From Thalassospira povalilytica (lineage in GTDB: Bacteria; Pseudomonadota; Alphaproteobacteria; Rhodospirillales; Thalassospiraceae), in the NCBI RefSeq assembly GCF_002844235.1, contig NZ_PGTS01000002.1, positions 558,001-622,000 of the forward strand: 64,000 nucleotides of DNA, given 5' to 3'. This document shows, piece after piece, positions 25,626 to 36,921 of this stretch. The notes under the pieces were generated by a model. It searched no databases. It saw only the letters and a program-made list of their open reading frames with translations, and had not been told where the DNA came from. Made by a program: the position numbers and the translations under genes. Position 1 is the first letter of the stretch, and the number at the start of each line of letters is the position of its first letter.

Positions 25626-27005
25626 CTAAACCACATGAATTTGAAGCCCGGCCTTTGCGCACCAGTCCTCAAACCGCCCGACACGTGTGGTGTCCACACG
25701 TACCTGGATTGATATTCCGTCGGCACCTTCGCTGCGCTGAAGCACTTCGCCCTGTTCATAAAGACGGGCCAGTGACTTGCCATCCGAATAAGGCACGCAC
25801 AGTTCGAAAACCGGCATATCTTCGGTCAGACGGCTTTCAATCAGCTCAAGCAACGCATCACAATTCCGACCCTTAACCGCTGAAATTGCGATGGTATTGT
25901 CGTGCCTGCTTGCATATTCCGTCACCGCCTGAAGATCATCACCTTCAAGCAGATCGATTTTATTCAGGGCCTCGACCAGTTCTTCGCCATCGATTGCCTT
26001 TTGCAGTCCCAGCGCCTTGAGAACTTCAAGCACGTCAAGCTTTTGGGCTTCGGTTTCCGGAGATGATGCGTCGCGGACATGTACGATCAAATCCGCTTCA
26101 AGAACTTCTTCAAGCGTGGCCCGGAACGCCGCAACAAGATCGTGCGGCAAATCGGAAACAAACCCCACCGTATCAGACAGAATGACCTTGCGCCCGCTTG
26201 GCAGGATCAAACCACGCATGGTCGGATCTAGCGTTGCGAACAACATGTCTTCGGCAAAGACTTCCGATACCGTCAACTGGTTGAACAACGTCGATTTCCC
26301 GGCGTTGGTATAGCCGACAAGCGCAACGATCGGGTATGGAACCCGTCGGCGTGCTTCGCGGTGAAGTTCACGGGTCCGTTTGACTTCTTCAAGTTCACGA
26401 CGAAGCTTGGCCAGCTTGTCGCCAATCAAGCGCCGGTCAATTTCGATCTGACGTTCACCCGGACCGGCCAGGAAGCCGCGCCCGCCGCGCTGACGTTCAA
26501 GGTGCGTCCAGGTCCGGACAAGGCGGGATCGCTGATAGCTCAGCAACGCCAACTGGACCTGCAAGCGCCCCTCACGGGTGCGCGCGCGATCGGCAAAGAT
26601 TTCAAGGATCAAGCCGGTGCGGTCAATAACCTTGCACTTCCATTCGCGTTCCAGGTTACGTTGCTGGATCGGGGAAAGCTGGCCGTTGATCATCACGATA
26701 TCGGCTTCTTCGGCCTTGATCTGCAGACCAAGCCGTTCAACAACACCGGTCCCGAACAGGGTTGCCGGACGTGTTTTAGCAATGGGCACGATATCCGCGC
26801 CCACCACATCAAATTCAAGTGCGCCAGTCAAACTGACAGCTTCATCCAGTCGCGAAGATGCATCGCGCCAAGACGCTGTCTGGTCGGCGCGTTTTAGTTC
26901 TGGATGGAAAACCAGGACCCGGGGGGCGTCTGGCGTCGTGCCTCCCCCCGAAGTCAGAGACTCGTCAGCTATTTTCTTCTTCCGTCGCTGGCTGGCTCGG
27001 ATCAA
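25626..27005 (-). CDS. hflX: Ribosome-associated GTPase HflX
   Basis: HflX binds the large ribosomal subunit and splits or rescues stalled ribosomes. The 459-residue protein has the N-terminal HflX domain, with [10 protein letters not shown] near 105, a glycine-rich linker and a GTPase domain with the P-loop Gly-Tyr-Thr-Asn-Ala-Gly-Lys-Ser-Thr. The start is uncertain: the only candidate in frame is TTG at 27005, inside hfq, with no obvious ribosome-binding site and a 41-base overlap. The hfq-hflX pairing is widespread, so the identity is not in doubt. Confidence 0.93.
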   Translation of the reverse strand: MIRASQRRKKKIADESLTSGGGTTPDAPRVLVFHPELKRADQTASWRDASSRLDEAVSLTGALEFDVVGADIVPIAKTRPATLFGTGVVERLGLQIKAEEADIVMINGQLSPIQQRNLEREWKCKVIDRTGLILEIFADRARTREGRLQVQLALLSYQRSRLVRTWTHLERQRGGRGFLAGPGERQIEIDRRLIGDKLAKLRRELEEVKRTRELHREARRRVPYPIVALVGYTNAGKSTLFNQLTVSEVFAEDMLFATLDPTMRGLILPSGRKVILSDTVGFVSDLPHDLVAAFRATLEEVLEADLIVHVRDASSPETEAQKLDVLEVLKALGLQKAIDGEELVEALNKIDLLEGDDLQAVTEYASRHDNTIAISAVKGRNCDALLELIESRLTEDMPVFELCVPYSDGKSLARLYEQGEVLQRSEGADGISIQVRVDTTRVGRFEDWCAKAGLQIHVV

Positions 27006-27222
27006 ACAGTTTAATCGGTGTCGTCGGCATTACCGTCGAAATCGCGTGTTTGTACACGAGCTGGGTGTGAGCATCGCGCCGCAGCAAAACAGAGAAATTG
27101 TCAAACCAGGTAATGATGCCCTGCAATTTGACTCCGTTGACCAGAAACACGGTAACCGGCGTTTTGTTTTTACGGCAATAATTCAGGAATACGTCCTGAA
27201 CATTCTGTGATTTTTCCGCCAT
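26965..27222 (-). CDS. hfq: RNA chaperone Hfq
   Basis: Hfq is a hexameric Sm-like protein that pairs small RNAs with mRNAs. The 85-residue protein has the Sm1 region (Asn-Val-Gln-Asp-Val-Phe-Leu-Asn near the start) and the Sm2 Tyr-Lys-His-Ala-Ile-Ser signature near residues 57-62, including the Lys-His RNA-binding pair. The C-terminal tail is short and acidic, as in other alphaproteobacteria. Confidence 0.97.
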   Translation of the reverse strand: MAEKSQNVQDVFLNYCRKNKTPVTVFLVNGVKLQGIITWFDNFSVLLRRDAHTQLVYKHAISTVMPTTPIKLFDPSQPATEEENS

Positions 27223-27343
27223 TGGTTAGACCTAGCCTTCTTTTATGAGCGTTTTTTTGGTTTCGGGCGGTCAAGGAAAATGTGGAGCCGTCGACGTTAA
27301 GGTCCGTCACGACCCCTGCCCCATTTTTAATGACCAGTCTGAA

Positions 27344-28030
27344 CTATAAGACTTTCGAGAAGCCTTTTACAACCCTTACAAGCGCCTCGCAATCAGCGAA
27401 ATGCCAATCAGGGCTAAGAGTCGCAGAATTCTGCGTCTCACTGTGACCGGTTAATTCATCACCAATCAGGATTGCCGTGGCCCCGACATTGCGCGCGCAT
27501 TGAATATCGACCACACTATCCCCAACAAACCAGAGATTCTCATATTGCGACGCCGAAGAGTCGCCCATTGCCATATGGACCGGATCGGGTGCCGGTTTGT
27601 CGTTTGGCGCATCGGTTGCCCCGACGATCTTTCCGAAAAACGGCGTCCATTCAAGATGCTCGGCTTCTTTACGAAGAAAATCACCGTTCTTGTTGCTGAC
27701 AACACCGATATAGGTGCCGTTGTCACGCAGCGCACACAACAAATCATATGCCCCGGCCAATGGCGTCAGCGTTTCAAGATGGATTGATCTGAAATGGGCA
27801 TAAAAGCTGTCTTTGGCTGCTTCCCAGCGATCTTCGCCAAACAGCACCGGAAAACTGTCACGCAACGAGCGTGCAACGCGCTGCTTTGTTTCATCAAGCG
27901 TCCAGCGATCCTTGCCGAAATCGTCAAAGGTCATATTCAGGGCTGCCTGAATGGTTCCCCAGCTATCAACAAGGGTGTTATCCCAGTCAAAAATGACGGC
28001 CTTTGGCGGATGGGGCAATTTGTCAGACAT
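27344..28030 (-). CDS. HAD-superfamily phosphatase (Gph-like)
   Basis: The 228-residue protein has HAD motif I Asp15-Trp-Asp17-Asn-Thr, motif II Val-Ser-Asn near residue 120, a conserved Lys in Asp-Lys-Pro-Ala-Pro-Asp and motif IV Gly-Asp-Ser-Val-Val-Asp. A helical cap lies between motifs I and II. This is the phosphoglycolate-phosphatase/pyrophosphatase type, and the substrate is not determined. It lies between trkA and hfq on the same strand. Confidence 0.85.
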   Translation of the reverse strand: MSDKLPHPPKAVIFDWDNTLVDSWGTIQAALNMTFDDFGKDRWTLDETKQRVARSLRDSFPVLFGEDRWEAAKDSFYAHFRSIHLETLTPLAGAYDLLCALRDNGTYIGVVSNKNGDFLRKEAEHLEWTPFFGKIVGATDAPNDKPAPDPVHMAMGDSSASQYENLWFVGDSVVDIQCARNVGATAILIGDELTGHSETQNSATLSPDWHFADCEALVRVVKGFSKVL

Positions 28031-28092
28031 TTGGTCTTCCGGTGATATGAGGGGCGTTTATTGGTATGAGGAATAATTTTCCCCGCCGTCGA

Positions 28093-29472
28093 TCAGAAAT
28101 ATTCCAGTCGAACAGCAAACATTTTCTCGACCTTTTTGATCTGCTCGGAACCGGCAAACACGACAATCCGGTCGTTGGCTTCAATCACCGTATTGGCGCG
28201 CGGCATCACAACTTCGCCATCACGCAAAATGGCGCCGAACACCACACTGGCCGGCATCGCGATATCCTTGATCGCCTTGCCAACGATCGGCGCGGTTTCG
28301 AGTGCCTCTGCCTCAAGCACTTCGCCAAAGCCCTCTGAAAGGCTGTGTACCGCGCGAATACGCCCGCGGCGGACATGATGCAGGATCGTTGACACCGTCG
28401 TCATACGTGGGCTGATCACGACATCAACGCCAAGTTCGGAAACCAGCGAGTTATAAGTGCTTTTGTTAATCAGCGTCAGGGCGCGCGGGCAGCCATACCG
28501 TTTGGCCAGCAGGGATGCGAGAATATTGGTCTCGTCATCATTGGTCAGTGCAACAACGGCCTCGGCATTGCCGACATTTGCCTCTTCGAGCAGCTCCGGA
28601 TCAAGCACATCGCCGCGCAGGACAACGCTTTTCTTCGGGAGCTTCTGGGCGACATAACGCGCACGTTCCGGATCGGCTTCAACCAGGCGGGTGGTAACAC
28701 CCGGGAAGTTCTTGTTGATTTCTTCGGCCAGGAACAGCGCAATGTTGCCGCCGCCAAAGATGACAATGCGGCGTGCTTCGGGGTCTTCATGCCCGAATGC
28801 CGACATCGCACGGGATACCTGATCGCTTGAAACAGCCAGATAGACAAGATCCCCGGCCAGCATCTGATCATCGCCCTTGGGATAGACCGGCTTATCATCG
28901 CGGATCATGCCCAGGATCGAAATATTCAGATCCGGGAACAGCTGATGCAATTGACGCAGCGGCGTGTTGATCACCGGGCAATCTTCGTTACACCGCAGGC
29001 CAAGGATTTTGACCTTGTCATCGGCAAACGGGATCATGTCAAACGCGCCGGGCGCCTGCAGACGACGCGCGACCGCACGGGCGACTTCCATTTCCGGTGA
29101 AATCACCACATCAATCGGAAGCTTTTCGCGCCCGAACAGGCTTGCCCATTCCGGCTGCAGATAAGTCTGGCTTCGGATACGGGCAATTTTGGTCGGCACG
29201 TTAAACAGTGAATGGGCGACCTGACAGGCCGTCATATTGACTTCATCGGCAAAGGTAACAGCGATCAGCATGTCGGCCTCGTCCGCACCCGCCTGCTGCA
29301 ACACATCGGGATGCGATCCGAACCCGATAATGCCCTTAACTTCCAGGGTGTCTGAAATCTTGCGAACCAGTTCTTCCGACTGGTCGATCACGGTGACATC
29401 ATTGTTTTCCGCAGCCAGATATTTGGCAATGTGGAACCCCACCTGCCCGGCGCCGCAAATGATGACCTTCAT
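28093..29472 (-). CDS. trkA: Trk potassium-uptake regulatory subunit TrkA
   Basis: TrkA is the cytoplasmic NAD(H)-binding gate of the Trk potassium channel. The 459-residue protein has two RCK units in tandem: Rossmann folds starting at residue 1 (Gly-Ala-Gly-Gln-Val-Gly) and near 232 (Gly-Gly-Gly-Asn-Ile-Ala), each followed by a TrkA_C domain. It follows ntrX with a 45-base gap, an order common in alphaproteobacteria. The membrane subunit TrkH is not in the window. Confidence 0.96.
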   Translation of the reverse strand: MKVIICGAGQVGFHIAKYLAAENNDVTVIDQSEELVRKISDTLEVKGIIGFGSHPDVLQQAGADEADMLIAVTFADEVNMTACQVAHSLFNVPTKIARIRSQTYLQPEWASLFGREKLPIDVVISPEMEVARAVARRLQAPGAFDMIPFADDKVKILGLRCNEDCPVINTPLRQLHQLFPDLNISILGMIRDDKPVYPKGDDQMLAGDLVYLAVSSDQVSRAMSAFGHEDPEARRIVIFGGGNIALFLAEEINKNFPGVTTRLVEADPERARYVAQKLPKKSVVLRGDVLDPELLEEANVGNAEAVVALTNDDETNILASLLAKRYGCPRALTLINKSTYNSLVSELGVDVVISPRMTTVSTILHHVRRGRIRAVHSLSEGFGEVLEAEALETAPIVGKAIKDIAMPASVVFGAILRDGEVVMPRANTVIEANDRIVVFAGSEQIKKVEKMFAVRLEYF

Positions 29473-29517
29473 CTTGTTATCTCCCGTTCACAACAGTCCA
29501 AGATGGGAATGGCCCGA

Positions 29518-30891
29518 TCAGCTGTTCACACCAAGGCTTTTCAGCTTGCGATGCAACGCTGAACGTTCCATGCCGACAAAACTCGCCGTCTTGGAAATAT
29601 TTCCCCCAAACCGGTCAATCTGGGTTTGGAGATATTCTTTTTCAAACATCTCGCGTGCTTCTCGCAGCGGCAATGCCATGATTTCACTGGTCTTGTCAAA
29701 ACTTAGCGACGTCGGCACATCAGAAAACAGTTCAGATGGCAGCATTTTACCGCTGATCAGATCCGTTTTGTCGTCATCCGGCGCCATGATCATCAATCTT
29801 TCGATGACATTGCGCAACTGACGAACATTGCCCGGCCAGTCATAGGCATGAAGGGTTGCCATGGCTTCGGGTGACAATTTGCGTTTCGGAAGCCCGGTTG
29901 CATCCGCATACCGTTCAAGGAAACGTTCCGCCAATTCGGGAATATCGTCGCGACGCTGCTGCAAGGACGGCACTTCGAGCGGCACGACATTAAGCCGATA
30001 ATAAAGATCCTGACGGAATGTCTGTTCGGCAATCCGTTGTTCAAGATCACGCGCCGTTGTTGCAATCACCCGGACATCGACACTGACCGGAACCGATCCG
30101 CCGACACGTTCAAATGTCTGATCCTGAAGCACCCGAACGATTTTCCCCTGGGTCTCAAGGGGCATATCAGCCACTTCATCAAGCAGCAAAGTCCCGCCAT
30201 GCGCCAGTTCAAGCACACCGGTCCGTGCTTCGCGATCCGCAGTTGCAACCGCCCCAAACAGGGATTCTTCCATGGTTTCCGGTGAAATATTCGCGCAATT
30301 CAGAACCACAAACGGGGCTTCGGCCCGGGCGGATTTCTGATGAATCAGCCGTGCGACTACTTCCTTGCCCGAACCGGCCGGGCCATGGATCAGAATACGA
30401 CTGCCTGTTCGCGCAACACGGTCAACAGACTGGCGTAAATTATTGATGACCGACGATTTTCCCAGCAGTTCTGTATCGCCACCGGCCCGCAGCGTCAGTT
30501 CGCGGTTTTCGCGGCGCAGACGCGCATCATCAATTGCGCGTTCCACAACCATCAAAAGACGGTCGGTATTGAACGGCTTTTCAATGAAATCATAGGCCCC
30601 GATACGGGATGCTTCGAGCGCGGTTTCAATGTTGCCATGACCTGAAATCATGACAACGGGAACTTCGCTATGCTCGCGTTTGATCAGTTTAAGCGTCTCG
30701 ATCCCGTCGTGATCGCTTTCATCCATCCAGATATCGAGCACCACCAGACTTGGGCGACGTGCGGACACCTCGGCCAGGGCTTCCTGGCTCGAACCGGCTT
30801 GTCGGGTCGTGTAGCCTTCGTCTTCCAGAATACCGGAAATCAACGCTCGAATGTCTTGTTCATCATCGACAATCAGAATGTCGTGCGCCAT
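29518..30891 (-). CDS. ntrX: Nitrogen-assimilation response regulator NtrX
   Basis: NtrX is the partner of NtrY. The 457-residue protein has a receiver domain with Asp53, an AAA+ domain with the Walker A Gly-Pro-Ala-Gly-Ser-Gly-Lys near 170, and a Fis-type helix-turn-helix at the C-terminus (with Gly-Gly-Asn-Ile-Ser-Lys-Thr-Ala near 432). The GAFTGA loop that contacts sigma-54 is absent: the position has Ala-Val-Ala-Thr-Ala-Asp. This fits NtrX proteins that act without driving sigma-54 directly. The gene is 46 bases downstream of ntrY. Confidence 0.94.
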   Translation of the reverse strand: MAHDILIVDDEQDIRALISGILEDEGYTTRQAGSSQEALAEVSARRPSLVVLDIWMDESDHDGIETLKLIKREHSEVPVVMISGHGNIETALEASRIGAYDFIEKPFNTDRLLMVVERAIDDARLRRENRELTLRAGGDTELLGKSSVINNLRQSVDRVARTGSRILIHGPAGSGKEVVARLIHQKSARAEAPFVVLNCANISPETMEESLFGAVATADREARTGVLELAHGGTLLLDEVADMPLETQGKIVRVLQDQTFERVGGSVPVSVDVRVIATTARDLEQRIAEQTFRQDLYYRLNVVPLEVPSLQQRRDDIPELAERFLERYADATGLPKRKLSPEAMATLHAYDWPGNVRQLRNVIERLMIMAPDDDKTDLISGKMLPSELFSDVPTSLSFDKTSEIMALPLREAREMFEKEYLQTQIDRFGGNISKTASFVGMERSALHRKLKSLGVNS

Positions 30892-30937
30892 GTCGGAACC
30901 AAATCAATCTTATTATTGTTGCGATTTTGGCAATTTA

Positions 30938-33214
30938 TCAATTGCCCGAGGAAGAAGCGCCCTGCGCCCCTGTTTCAATTTCGGCATCAGTAGGTTGCGG
31001 GAAAGATAGTGTCACGGTCGCCCCACTTTCAACGCCGTCGGAGAGTATAAGCTCTCCGCCATGGTCTTCCATGATTTTCTTGACGATCGCAAGACCAAGC
31101 CCCGTTCCCTTTGACCGCGTCGTGACATACGGCTCGGTCAAACGTTCGCGATGCTCGGCCGGAAGTCCTTTACCGTTATCAGAAACAGCCACAAAGACAT
31201 GTTGATTGTTTGGTGACACGGCAATCGAAATTTCAATGCGTCCACGCGGCAATTCGCCGTCTTCGGGTTTTTCCCGCCCTTCGATGGCCTCGGCTGCGTT
31301 TTTAAGCGTGTTGATCAGACATTGGTTAACCTGATGGGCGTCACACGAAATCTGCAAATCCTCGATCCCGGACCGGTCAAAGTCATAGGTAATGTTGCTA
31401 TGCGCCTGCTTCTGCAAAAAGACCGCACTTTTTACCAGTTCACTAAGGTTTTCCATTCGCATTTTCGGGGACGGCATCCGGGCAAAACTGGAAAACTCGT
31501 CCACCATACGTCCGATATCTGAAACCTGGCGAATGATCGTGTCAGTACAGGTCTGGAACACATCCTTGTCATCTTCGATCTGTTTCAGATAGCGCCGTTT
31601 AAGGCGCTCTGCCGAAAGCTGGATCGGGGTCAGCGGGTTCTTGATTTCATGGGCGATACGGCGTGCGACATCGGCCCAGGCCGCCATGCGCTGTGCGGTT
31701 TGCAGTTCGGTCACATCATCAAAGGTCACAACATACCCGAACACCGTGCCATCATCGGCCCACTCGGCGGTGACCCGGGCAAGCAATGTCAGATTGACAC
31801 CATCGCGACGAATTTCGATCTGGCGCGGCTTGCTGCGATCACCATCACGGCTGAAATCATCAAATAACGGGGAAAATTCCGGGATGACTTCCGTAAGTTC
31901 CTGCCCAAGATGCCCCTCAAGGTCGATAGCCAACAGATCAGATGCACTTCGGTTGGGCAGATCGATCTTGCGATCCGGATCAAGGCCGATCACGCCCGCG
32001 GTAACACCGCCCAGAATGGCCTCGGTAAAGCGCCGGCGTTCGTCATTAAGACGGTTGGCGGCAATCAGCTCATTGCGCTGGGTTTCAAGCTGGGCGGTCA
32101 TACGGTTGAACGCGCGGCTTAGTGCTTCAAGTTCATCCCCCTGCCCGTCAAGCGGCACACGGAAAGACAAGTCGCCATCGCGCACCCGTTCGGCACCGGT
32201 GATCAGTTGCGATACCGGTTGAACAAGTCTTGTTGCCACCATAAGGCCAAGCGTGACAGCCGCCAGCAGCAAAACCACAGAAATCAGCACAAAGATCATG
32301 ACAAAGGTAATCACGATCCCGGATCGTTCACCTTCAAGGCTTTCATAGGCGTCAACGGCCCGCCGTGCCTTGTCGATACGATCAAGCACATTGGGATCGA
32401 CAAACCGCCCGACCAGCAAAAACGCATCGATGAAGCTTGGAATTTTGGCCAGCGCCCGAATGCGGTTGTCGCTGTTCCCAATCATCAGAACCACGTCTTT
32501 TTCGCGTGCTTCGTCATAGACTTCGGCGGGAATGGACGCCTGATCGGTATCATAGGAAAAGCTGTATTCCGACTGGGCGATGATTTGGCCCGAACCGTCA
32601 ATCATCATGACTTCGGGCAAACCACGCGCGAGTGCCTGATCGGTCAAAAGATCGGAAATCCGTTCAGGACTGGTGGAAAAATTCACCCCGAACCGCTGCA
32701 AATCGGCCGTGGTTGCCAGAACATCGGCACGGATAAGTTCCTGATGCTCCTTAAGATAGGCATCGGCAATGACCATGCTTTCTTCGACAGCTGTTCGAAT
32801 GCGGTCACTGAACCAGCCCTGAATACCGAAATGCAGGAAGAGCGCTGAAAATACGGCAACAACAATCGCGGGCGTCACAGCCACCAGCGAAAACATCAAC
32901 ACCATGCGGGTGTGAAGCTTTGCCCCGGCAACACCGCGCCTGCGTTCAACCCAGATCTGAACCAGCTTGCGGGCCACAAGGGTAGCCAGCAACAACACCA
33001 GCACCAGATCGATATTCAGCAAAAGCAAAATCAGGCGCGGGTCAGGACGGAACGGCGCCGTCCCCGTCATCGCAAGATAGGTGGCCGTTACCGAAACCAG
33101 TGCAGCAGCAACCAGACCGAACGCGAACCGTCGCGATTGGCCCAGACGCCCCAGAAACCTTACGAAGCCCGATCTCAATATCCGGTTGGAGATCGAACTT
33201 TCCGCATTGTTCAT
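30938..33214 (-). CDS. ntrY: Sensor histidine kinase NtrY
   Basis: NtrY is a large membrane kinase for nitrogen and redox or envelope signals. The 758-residue protein has several N-terminal membrane spans, a periplasmic sensor region, a HAMP domain near 325-380 and a PAS domain near 395-495. The HisKA motif follows, with His522 in [10 protein letters not shown], and then the ATPase domain. Its start overlaps the ntrC stop by 4 bases, so ntrBC and ntrYX form one operon here. Confidence 0.95.
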   Translation of the reverse strand: MNNAESSISNRILRSGFVRFLGRLGQSRRFAFGLVAAALVSVTATYLAMTGTAPFRPDPRLILLLLNIDLVLVLLLATLVARKLVQIWVERRRGVAGAKLHTRMVLMFSLVAVTPAIVVAVFSALFLHFGIQGWFSDRIRTAVEESMVIADAYLKEHQELIRADVLATTADLQRFGVNFSTSPERISDLLTDQALARGLPEVMMIDGSGQIIAQSEYSFSYDTDQASIPAEVYDEAREKDVVLMIGNSDNRIRALAKIPSFIDAFLLVGRFVDPNVLDRIDKARRAVDAYESLEGERSGIVITFVMIFVLISVVLLLAAVTLGLMVATRLVQPVSQLITGAERVRDGDLSFRVPLDGQGDELEALSRAFNRMTAQLETQRNELIAANRLNDERRRFTEAILGGVTAGVIGLDPDRKIDLPNRSASDLLAIDLEGHLGQELTEVIPEFSPLFDDFSRDGDRSKPRQIEIRRDGVNLTLLARVTAEWADDGTVFGYVVTFDDVTELQTAQRMAAWADVARRIAHEIKNPLTPIQLSAERLKRRYLKQIEDDKDVFQTCTDTIIRQVSDIGRMVDEFSSFARMPSPKMRMENLSELVKSAVFLQKQAHSNITYDFDRSGIEDLQISCDAHQVNQCLINTLKNAAEAIEGREKPEDGELPRGRIEISIAVSPNNQHVFVAVSDNGKGLPAEHRERLTEPYVTTRSKGTGLGLAIVKKIMEDHGGELILSDGVESGATVTLSFPQPTDAEIETGAQGASSSGN

Positions 33215-34659
33215 TTCGTGCCCCTGACGACTTCCAGCCCAAGATCACGGATCTTTTTGCGGAGCGTATTGCGGTTCAGACCAAGTACTTCGGCGGCTTT
33301 GACCTGGTTGCCGCGGGTTGCTTCAAGCGTCACATTCAAAAGCGGGCGTTCCATTTCGCGCAGGATGCGATCGTAAAGCCCGTTTGACGGCAGGTCTTCT
33401 TCATGTGCATCGAAATATTCACGGACGTGACGTTCAATGGATTCCGACAAGGATTGCGGCTCGGCACTGGGTGCTGCTTCGCTGACATTGTTTTCCGAAA
33501 ATTCGGTTTCAATGACATCAACGCCAATCACATCATGGGAATAAAGCGCCGTCAGACGCCGCACCATATTTTCCAGTTCACGAATATTGCCCGGCCAGCG
33601 ATGCGCCTTGAGACGCGCCATGGCTTCTGCCGACAAGGTCTTGCGCGGCAATCCTTCTTCGCTGGCCTGCATCAGGAAATGATTGACCAGTTCAGGAATA
33701 TCTTCAAGACGTTCACGCAGCGATGGCAAACGGATCGGCACGACATTCAGGCGATAGAACAAATCTTCGCGGAATGTGCCTTCGCGGATCAGTTTGCGAA
33801 GATCACGGTGGGTTGCGGCAACAATACGCACATTGACCCGGATCGGCGTGCGACCACCGACACGGGTATATTCGCCTTCCTGAAGAACACGCAGCAAACG
33901 GGTTTGTGCCTCAAGCGGCATATCGCCAATTTCATCAAGAAACAGCGTGCCGCCTTCGGCCTGTTCGAACCGGCCGACCTTACGTTCGTTCGCGCCGGTG
34001 AAGGCACCTTTTTCGTGACCGAACAGTTCGCTTTCAATCAGTTCGCGCGGAATTGCCGCCATATTGATCGCAACAAACGGTCCGTGGCGACGCCCGCCAT
34101 ATTCGTGCAGGGCGCGCGCAACCAGTTCCTTACCGGTTCCACTTTCACCGGTCACCATAACGGTCAGATCGGTATTCATCAGGCGCGCCAAGGCACGATA
34201 GATTTCCTGCATGGCTGCCGAACGTCCAATCAGCGGAAGGCGATCATCACCCTCTTCATCTGCTGACTTGCCAGACTGGCTTTCCTGCGGGGTTTCAAGT
34301 GCCCGATCAACAATGCCCATCAACTCATTAAGATCAAAGGGCTTTGGCAGATATTCGAATGCCCCGCGCTGCGCGGCCTTGACCGCCGTCATCAGCGTGT
34401 TTTGCGCGCTCATGACAATGACGCGCAGATCCGGGCGCAATTTTCGAATACGCGGCACCATGTCCAGACCGTTTTCGTCGGGCATCATGACATCGGTAAT
34501 CACCAGATCACCGTCCCCATCGGCGATCCAGTCCCAAAGCGTGCGGCCGTGACCGGTGCTGCGGACTTCGTGACCCTGACGCGACAATGCCTGCGTCAAT
34601 ACGGTACGGATGGCCCGGTCATCGTCAGCGACCAGAATTCTTGCAGGGCTCGTGCTCAT
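33211..34659 (-). CDS. ntrC: Nitrogen regulation response regulator NtrC
   Basis: NtrC activates sigma-54 promoters under nitrogen limitation. The 482-residue protein has a receiver domain with Asp56, an AAA+ domain with Gly-Glu-Ser-Gly-Thr-Gly-Lys, and an intact Gly-Ala-Phe-Thr-Gly-Ala loop near residue 220. The C-terminal Fis-type DNA-binding domain contains [11 protein letters not shown]. It overlaps both ntrB and ntrY by 4 bases. Confidence 0.97.
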   Translation of the reverse strand: MSTSPARILVADDDRAIRTVLTQALSRQGHEVRSTGHGRTLWDWIADGDGDLVITDVMMPDENGLDMVPRIRKLRPDLRVIVMSAQNTLMTAVKAAQRGAFEYLPKPFDLNELMGIVDRALETPQESQSGKSADEEGDDRLPLIGRSAAMQEIYRALARLMNTDLTVMVTGESGTGKELVARALHEYGGRRHGPFVAINMAAIPRELIESELFGHEKGAFTGANERKVGRFEQAEGGTLFLDEIGDMPLEAQTRLLRVLQEGEYTRVGGRTPIRVNVRIVAATHRDLRKLIREGTFREDLFYRLNVVPIRLPSLRERLEDIPELVNHFLMQASEEGLPRKTLSAEAMARLKAHRWPGNIRELENMVRRLTALYSHDVIGVDVIETEFSENNVSEAAPSAEPQSLSESIERHVREYFDAHEEDLPSNGLYDRILREMERPLLNVTLEATRGNQVKAAEVLGLNRNTLRKKIRDLGLEVVRGTK

Positions 34660-35804
34660 GCGGTGTGTTCCCTGTTATCGATTATTATCGGTTGTTCACT
34701 GGCCCCCTCGGCCAGCGCACGATTATAAATCGGCAGCATGATCTGGAATTCTGCGCCGCCCCCCGGCACATCCTTCACTTCGATCACACCACCATGGTCA
34801 TTGATGATTTTCGCAACAAGCGCCAGACCAAGCCCGGAACCGGTCGGTTTCGTCGTGACAAACGGATCAAACAGGCTTTCGCGCATGTCTTGCGGAATGC
34901 CCGGACCATTGTCACGGACCGATACCACCAACGGCAAATGCACACGCGCATCACCCCCGGCAACTGCCAGCCGGATGCCATGCTGGTAGCGGGTTGATAT
35001 GATGATTTTGCCATCTTGCGGATCAACGGCTTCGCCGGCGTTCTTCACAAGATTAAGAAACACCTGGATCAACTGATCGCGGTTGCCAAATACCGGCGGC
35101 AAGGACGGATCGTAGATTTCCTCAAACGCAAGATTCTTGGCAAAACCGTTTTCGGCCAGACGGCGCACATGTTCAAGAACCGTATGAATGTTGACAGCCC
35201 CGCGTTCCATCGGCTTGTCGGAGAAAATCTCCATCCGGTCGACAAGTTCGACAATACGGTCAGCCTCGTCACAAATCAGCCGGGTCAGAACGCGGTCGTC
35301 CTCATTACTGGTTTGCTCAAGCAACTGGGCCGCCCCGCGAATGCCCGATAGCGGGTTTTTGATTTCATGGGCCAGAATGGCGGCCATCGCACTGACAGAA
35401 CGGGCAGAATTGCGGCTTAGAAGCTGGTTATCGATTTTCTGGGCAATCGAGCGCGGCTCGAATGTCAGAACCGCGCAGTCGCTGTCATCGGGCATCGAAC
35501 CAACGGTAAGGTTCACGGTATGCTTGCCGATTTTCGGGCTTTCAATCAGCAGATTGTGATCGGCAACCAGCGTCGCCTCGTCAATTGCCTGCTTGATCAG
35601 CGAAAAAACCGGACTGTCTGACGGTATAAAGTCGCTCAGATCGCTGCGGCACAGAACGCTGGCGCTGGTGTTAAACAGCTGTTCGGTGGCCTGATTGACA
35701 AACCGGATCTTCCCATCCCGGTTGGCGACGACAACTGCGCTTGCAATTGCGTTCAGCACCCCGGTCGGGTCAACCCCGTTGCCTTTTCCAAATCCCAGTC
35801 TCAT
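34656..35804 (-). CDS. ntrB: Nitrogen sensor kinase/phosphatase NtrB
   Basis: NtrB phosphorylates or dephosphorylates NtrC under PII control. The 382-residue cytoplasmic protein has an N-terminal PAS domain (about 10-125), the HisKA box with His146 in [10 protein letters not shown] and an ATPase domain with Asp-Asn-Gly-Pro-Gly-Ile-Pro. No membrane span is present, as expected. It lies 56 bases downstream of dusB. Confidence 0.96.
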   Translation of the reverse strand: MRLGFGKGNGVDPTGVLNAIASAVVVANRDGKIRFVNQATEQLFNTSASVLCRSDLSDFIPSDSPVFSLIKQAIDEATLVADHNLLIESPKIGKHTVNLTVGSMPDDSDCAVLTFEPRSIAQKIDNQLLSRNSARSVSAMAAILAHEIKNPLSGIRGAAQLLEQTSNEDDRVLTRLICDEADRIVELVDRMEIFSDKPMERGAVNIHTVLEHVRRLAENGFAKNLAFEEIYDPSLPPVFGNRDQLIQVFLNLVKNAGEAVDPQDGKIIISTRYQHGIRLAVAGGDARVHLPLVVSVRDNGPGIPQDMRESLFDPFVTTKPTGSGLGLALVAKIINDHGGVIEVKDVPGGGAEFQIMLPIYNRALAEGASEQPIIIDNREHTA

Positions 35805-35860
35805 TCAATTCTTCCCCGACGACGTTAGTTTTATATCGCCATATTATTGTTATCGAGCAG

Positions 35861-36871
35861 TCAGGCTGCTTCCTGACTGTATTTGACTTCGTTTTCGATC
35901 AGCGGTTCATAAAACGCGCGAATTTCACCTTTTACCTGATCAGGATTATCCAACACGTTGACAACACGCCGAAATTCCGTGGCATTGCGCAAACTGTTGC
36001 AGTACCAGGCCAGATGTTTGCGTGCGATGCGCACACCCTGACGGCCATGATGGTCAATCATTGCATCGTAATGGCGCAAGATCGTTTGCAATTGCACCTC
36101 AAGGCTCGGTGCTGCCAGCTTTTCCCCGGTTTTAAGATAGTGCGATACTTGCGCCAAAAACCACGGTCGGCCCTGTGCCCCGCGCCCGACCATGACACCA
36201 TCTGCACCGGATCGACGCAGTAATTCTTCGGCGTCTTCTTCGCTGGTAACGTCACCATTGCCGATCACCGGTATGGAAACAGCATCCTTGACCAGTGCAA
36301 TGGCATCCCAGTCCGCGTCCCCCTTATAGAACTGGCAGCGGGTTCGACCATGGATGGTCAGCATCTTGATGCCAAGATCCTCGGCAATTTTCGCAAGGGA
36401 CGGCGCATTGCGGTTGTCGTCATCCCAGCCCAGCCGCATTTTCAGCGTTACCGGCACAGAAACAGCATCAACCGTTGCCTTGATGATATCCGCAGCAAGT
36501 TTTTCGTCGCGCATCAGTGCTGATCCGGCATAGCCCTTTGTAACTTTTTTGGCCGGGCAGCCCATATTGATGTCAATGATCATTGCCCCGCGCGCTTCGT
36601 TCATGCGGGCGGCCTCGGCCATTTCTTCGGGCTCGGTTCCGGCAAGCTGAACAGAAAGCGGGCTTTCGGCTGCGCAATCACCGTGCATCTTGCGCACTTC
36701 TTTTTCATGTCGCTGGATGCGGGTCATGGCATCTGACGCAATCATTTCAGACACAACAAGATGTCCGCCAAACTGGCGGACCTGCTGACGAAATGGAAGG
36801 TCAGTCACACCTGACATTGGTGCCAGAATAACATTCTCTGGCACATGCACAGAACCGATCTGCAATGACAT
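35861..36871 (-). CDS. dusB: tRNA-dihydrouridine synthase DusB
   Basis: DusB reduces uridine to dihydrouridine in tRNA with FMN and NADPH. The 336-residue TIM-barrel protein begins with Leu-Ala-Pro-Met-Ser-Gly-Val-Thr-Asp and has the catalytic Cys105 in Asn-Met-Gly-Cys-Pro-Ala-Lys-Lys-Val. It heads the dusB-ntrBC arrangement known in proteobacteria, where it is cotranscribed with nitrogen-control genes. Confidence 0.96.
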   Translation of the reverse strand: MSLQIGSVHVPENVILAPMSGVTDLPFRQQVRQFGGHLVVSEMIASDAMTRIQRHEKEVRKMHGDCAAESPLSVQLAGTEPEEMAEAARMNEARGAMIIDINMGCPAKKVTKGYAGSALMRDEKLAADIIKATVDAVSVPVTLKMRLGWDDDNRNAPSLAKIAEDLGIKMLTIHGRTRCQFYKGDADWDAIALVKDAVSIPVIGNGDVTSEEDAEELLRRSGADGVMVGRGAQGRPWFLAQVSHYLKTGEKLAAPSLEVQLQTILRHYDAMIDHHGRQGVRIARKHLAWYCNSLRNATEFRRVVNVLDNPDQVKGEIRAFYEPLIENEVKYSQEAA

Positions 36872-36921
36872 GAAGGTAATCCGATTGCCTAAAACTTGGG
36901 CAGATTAATAAAACTGGCTAC

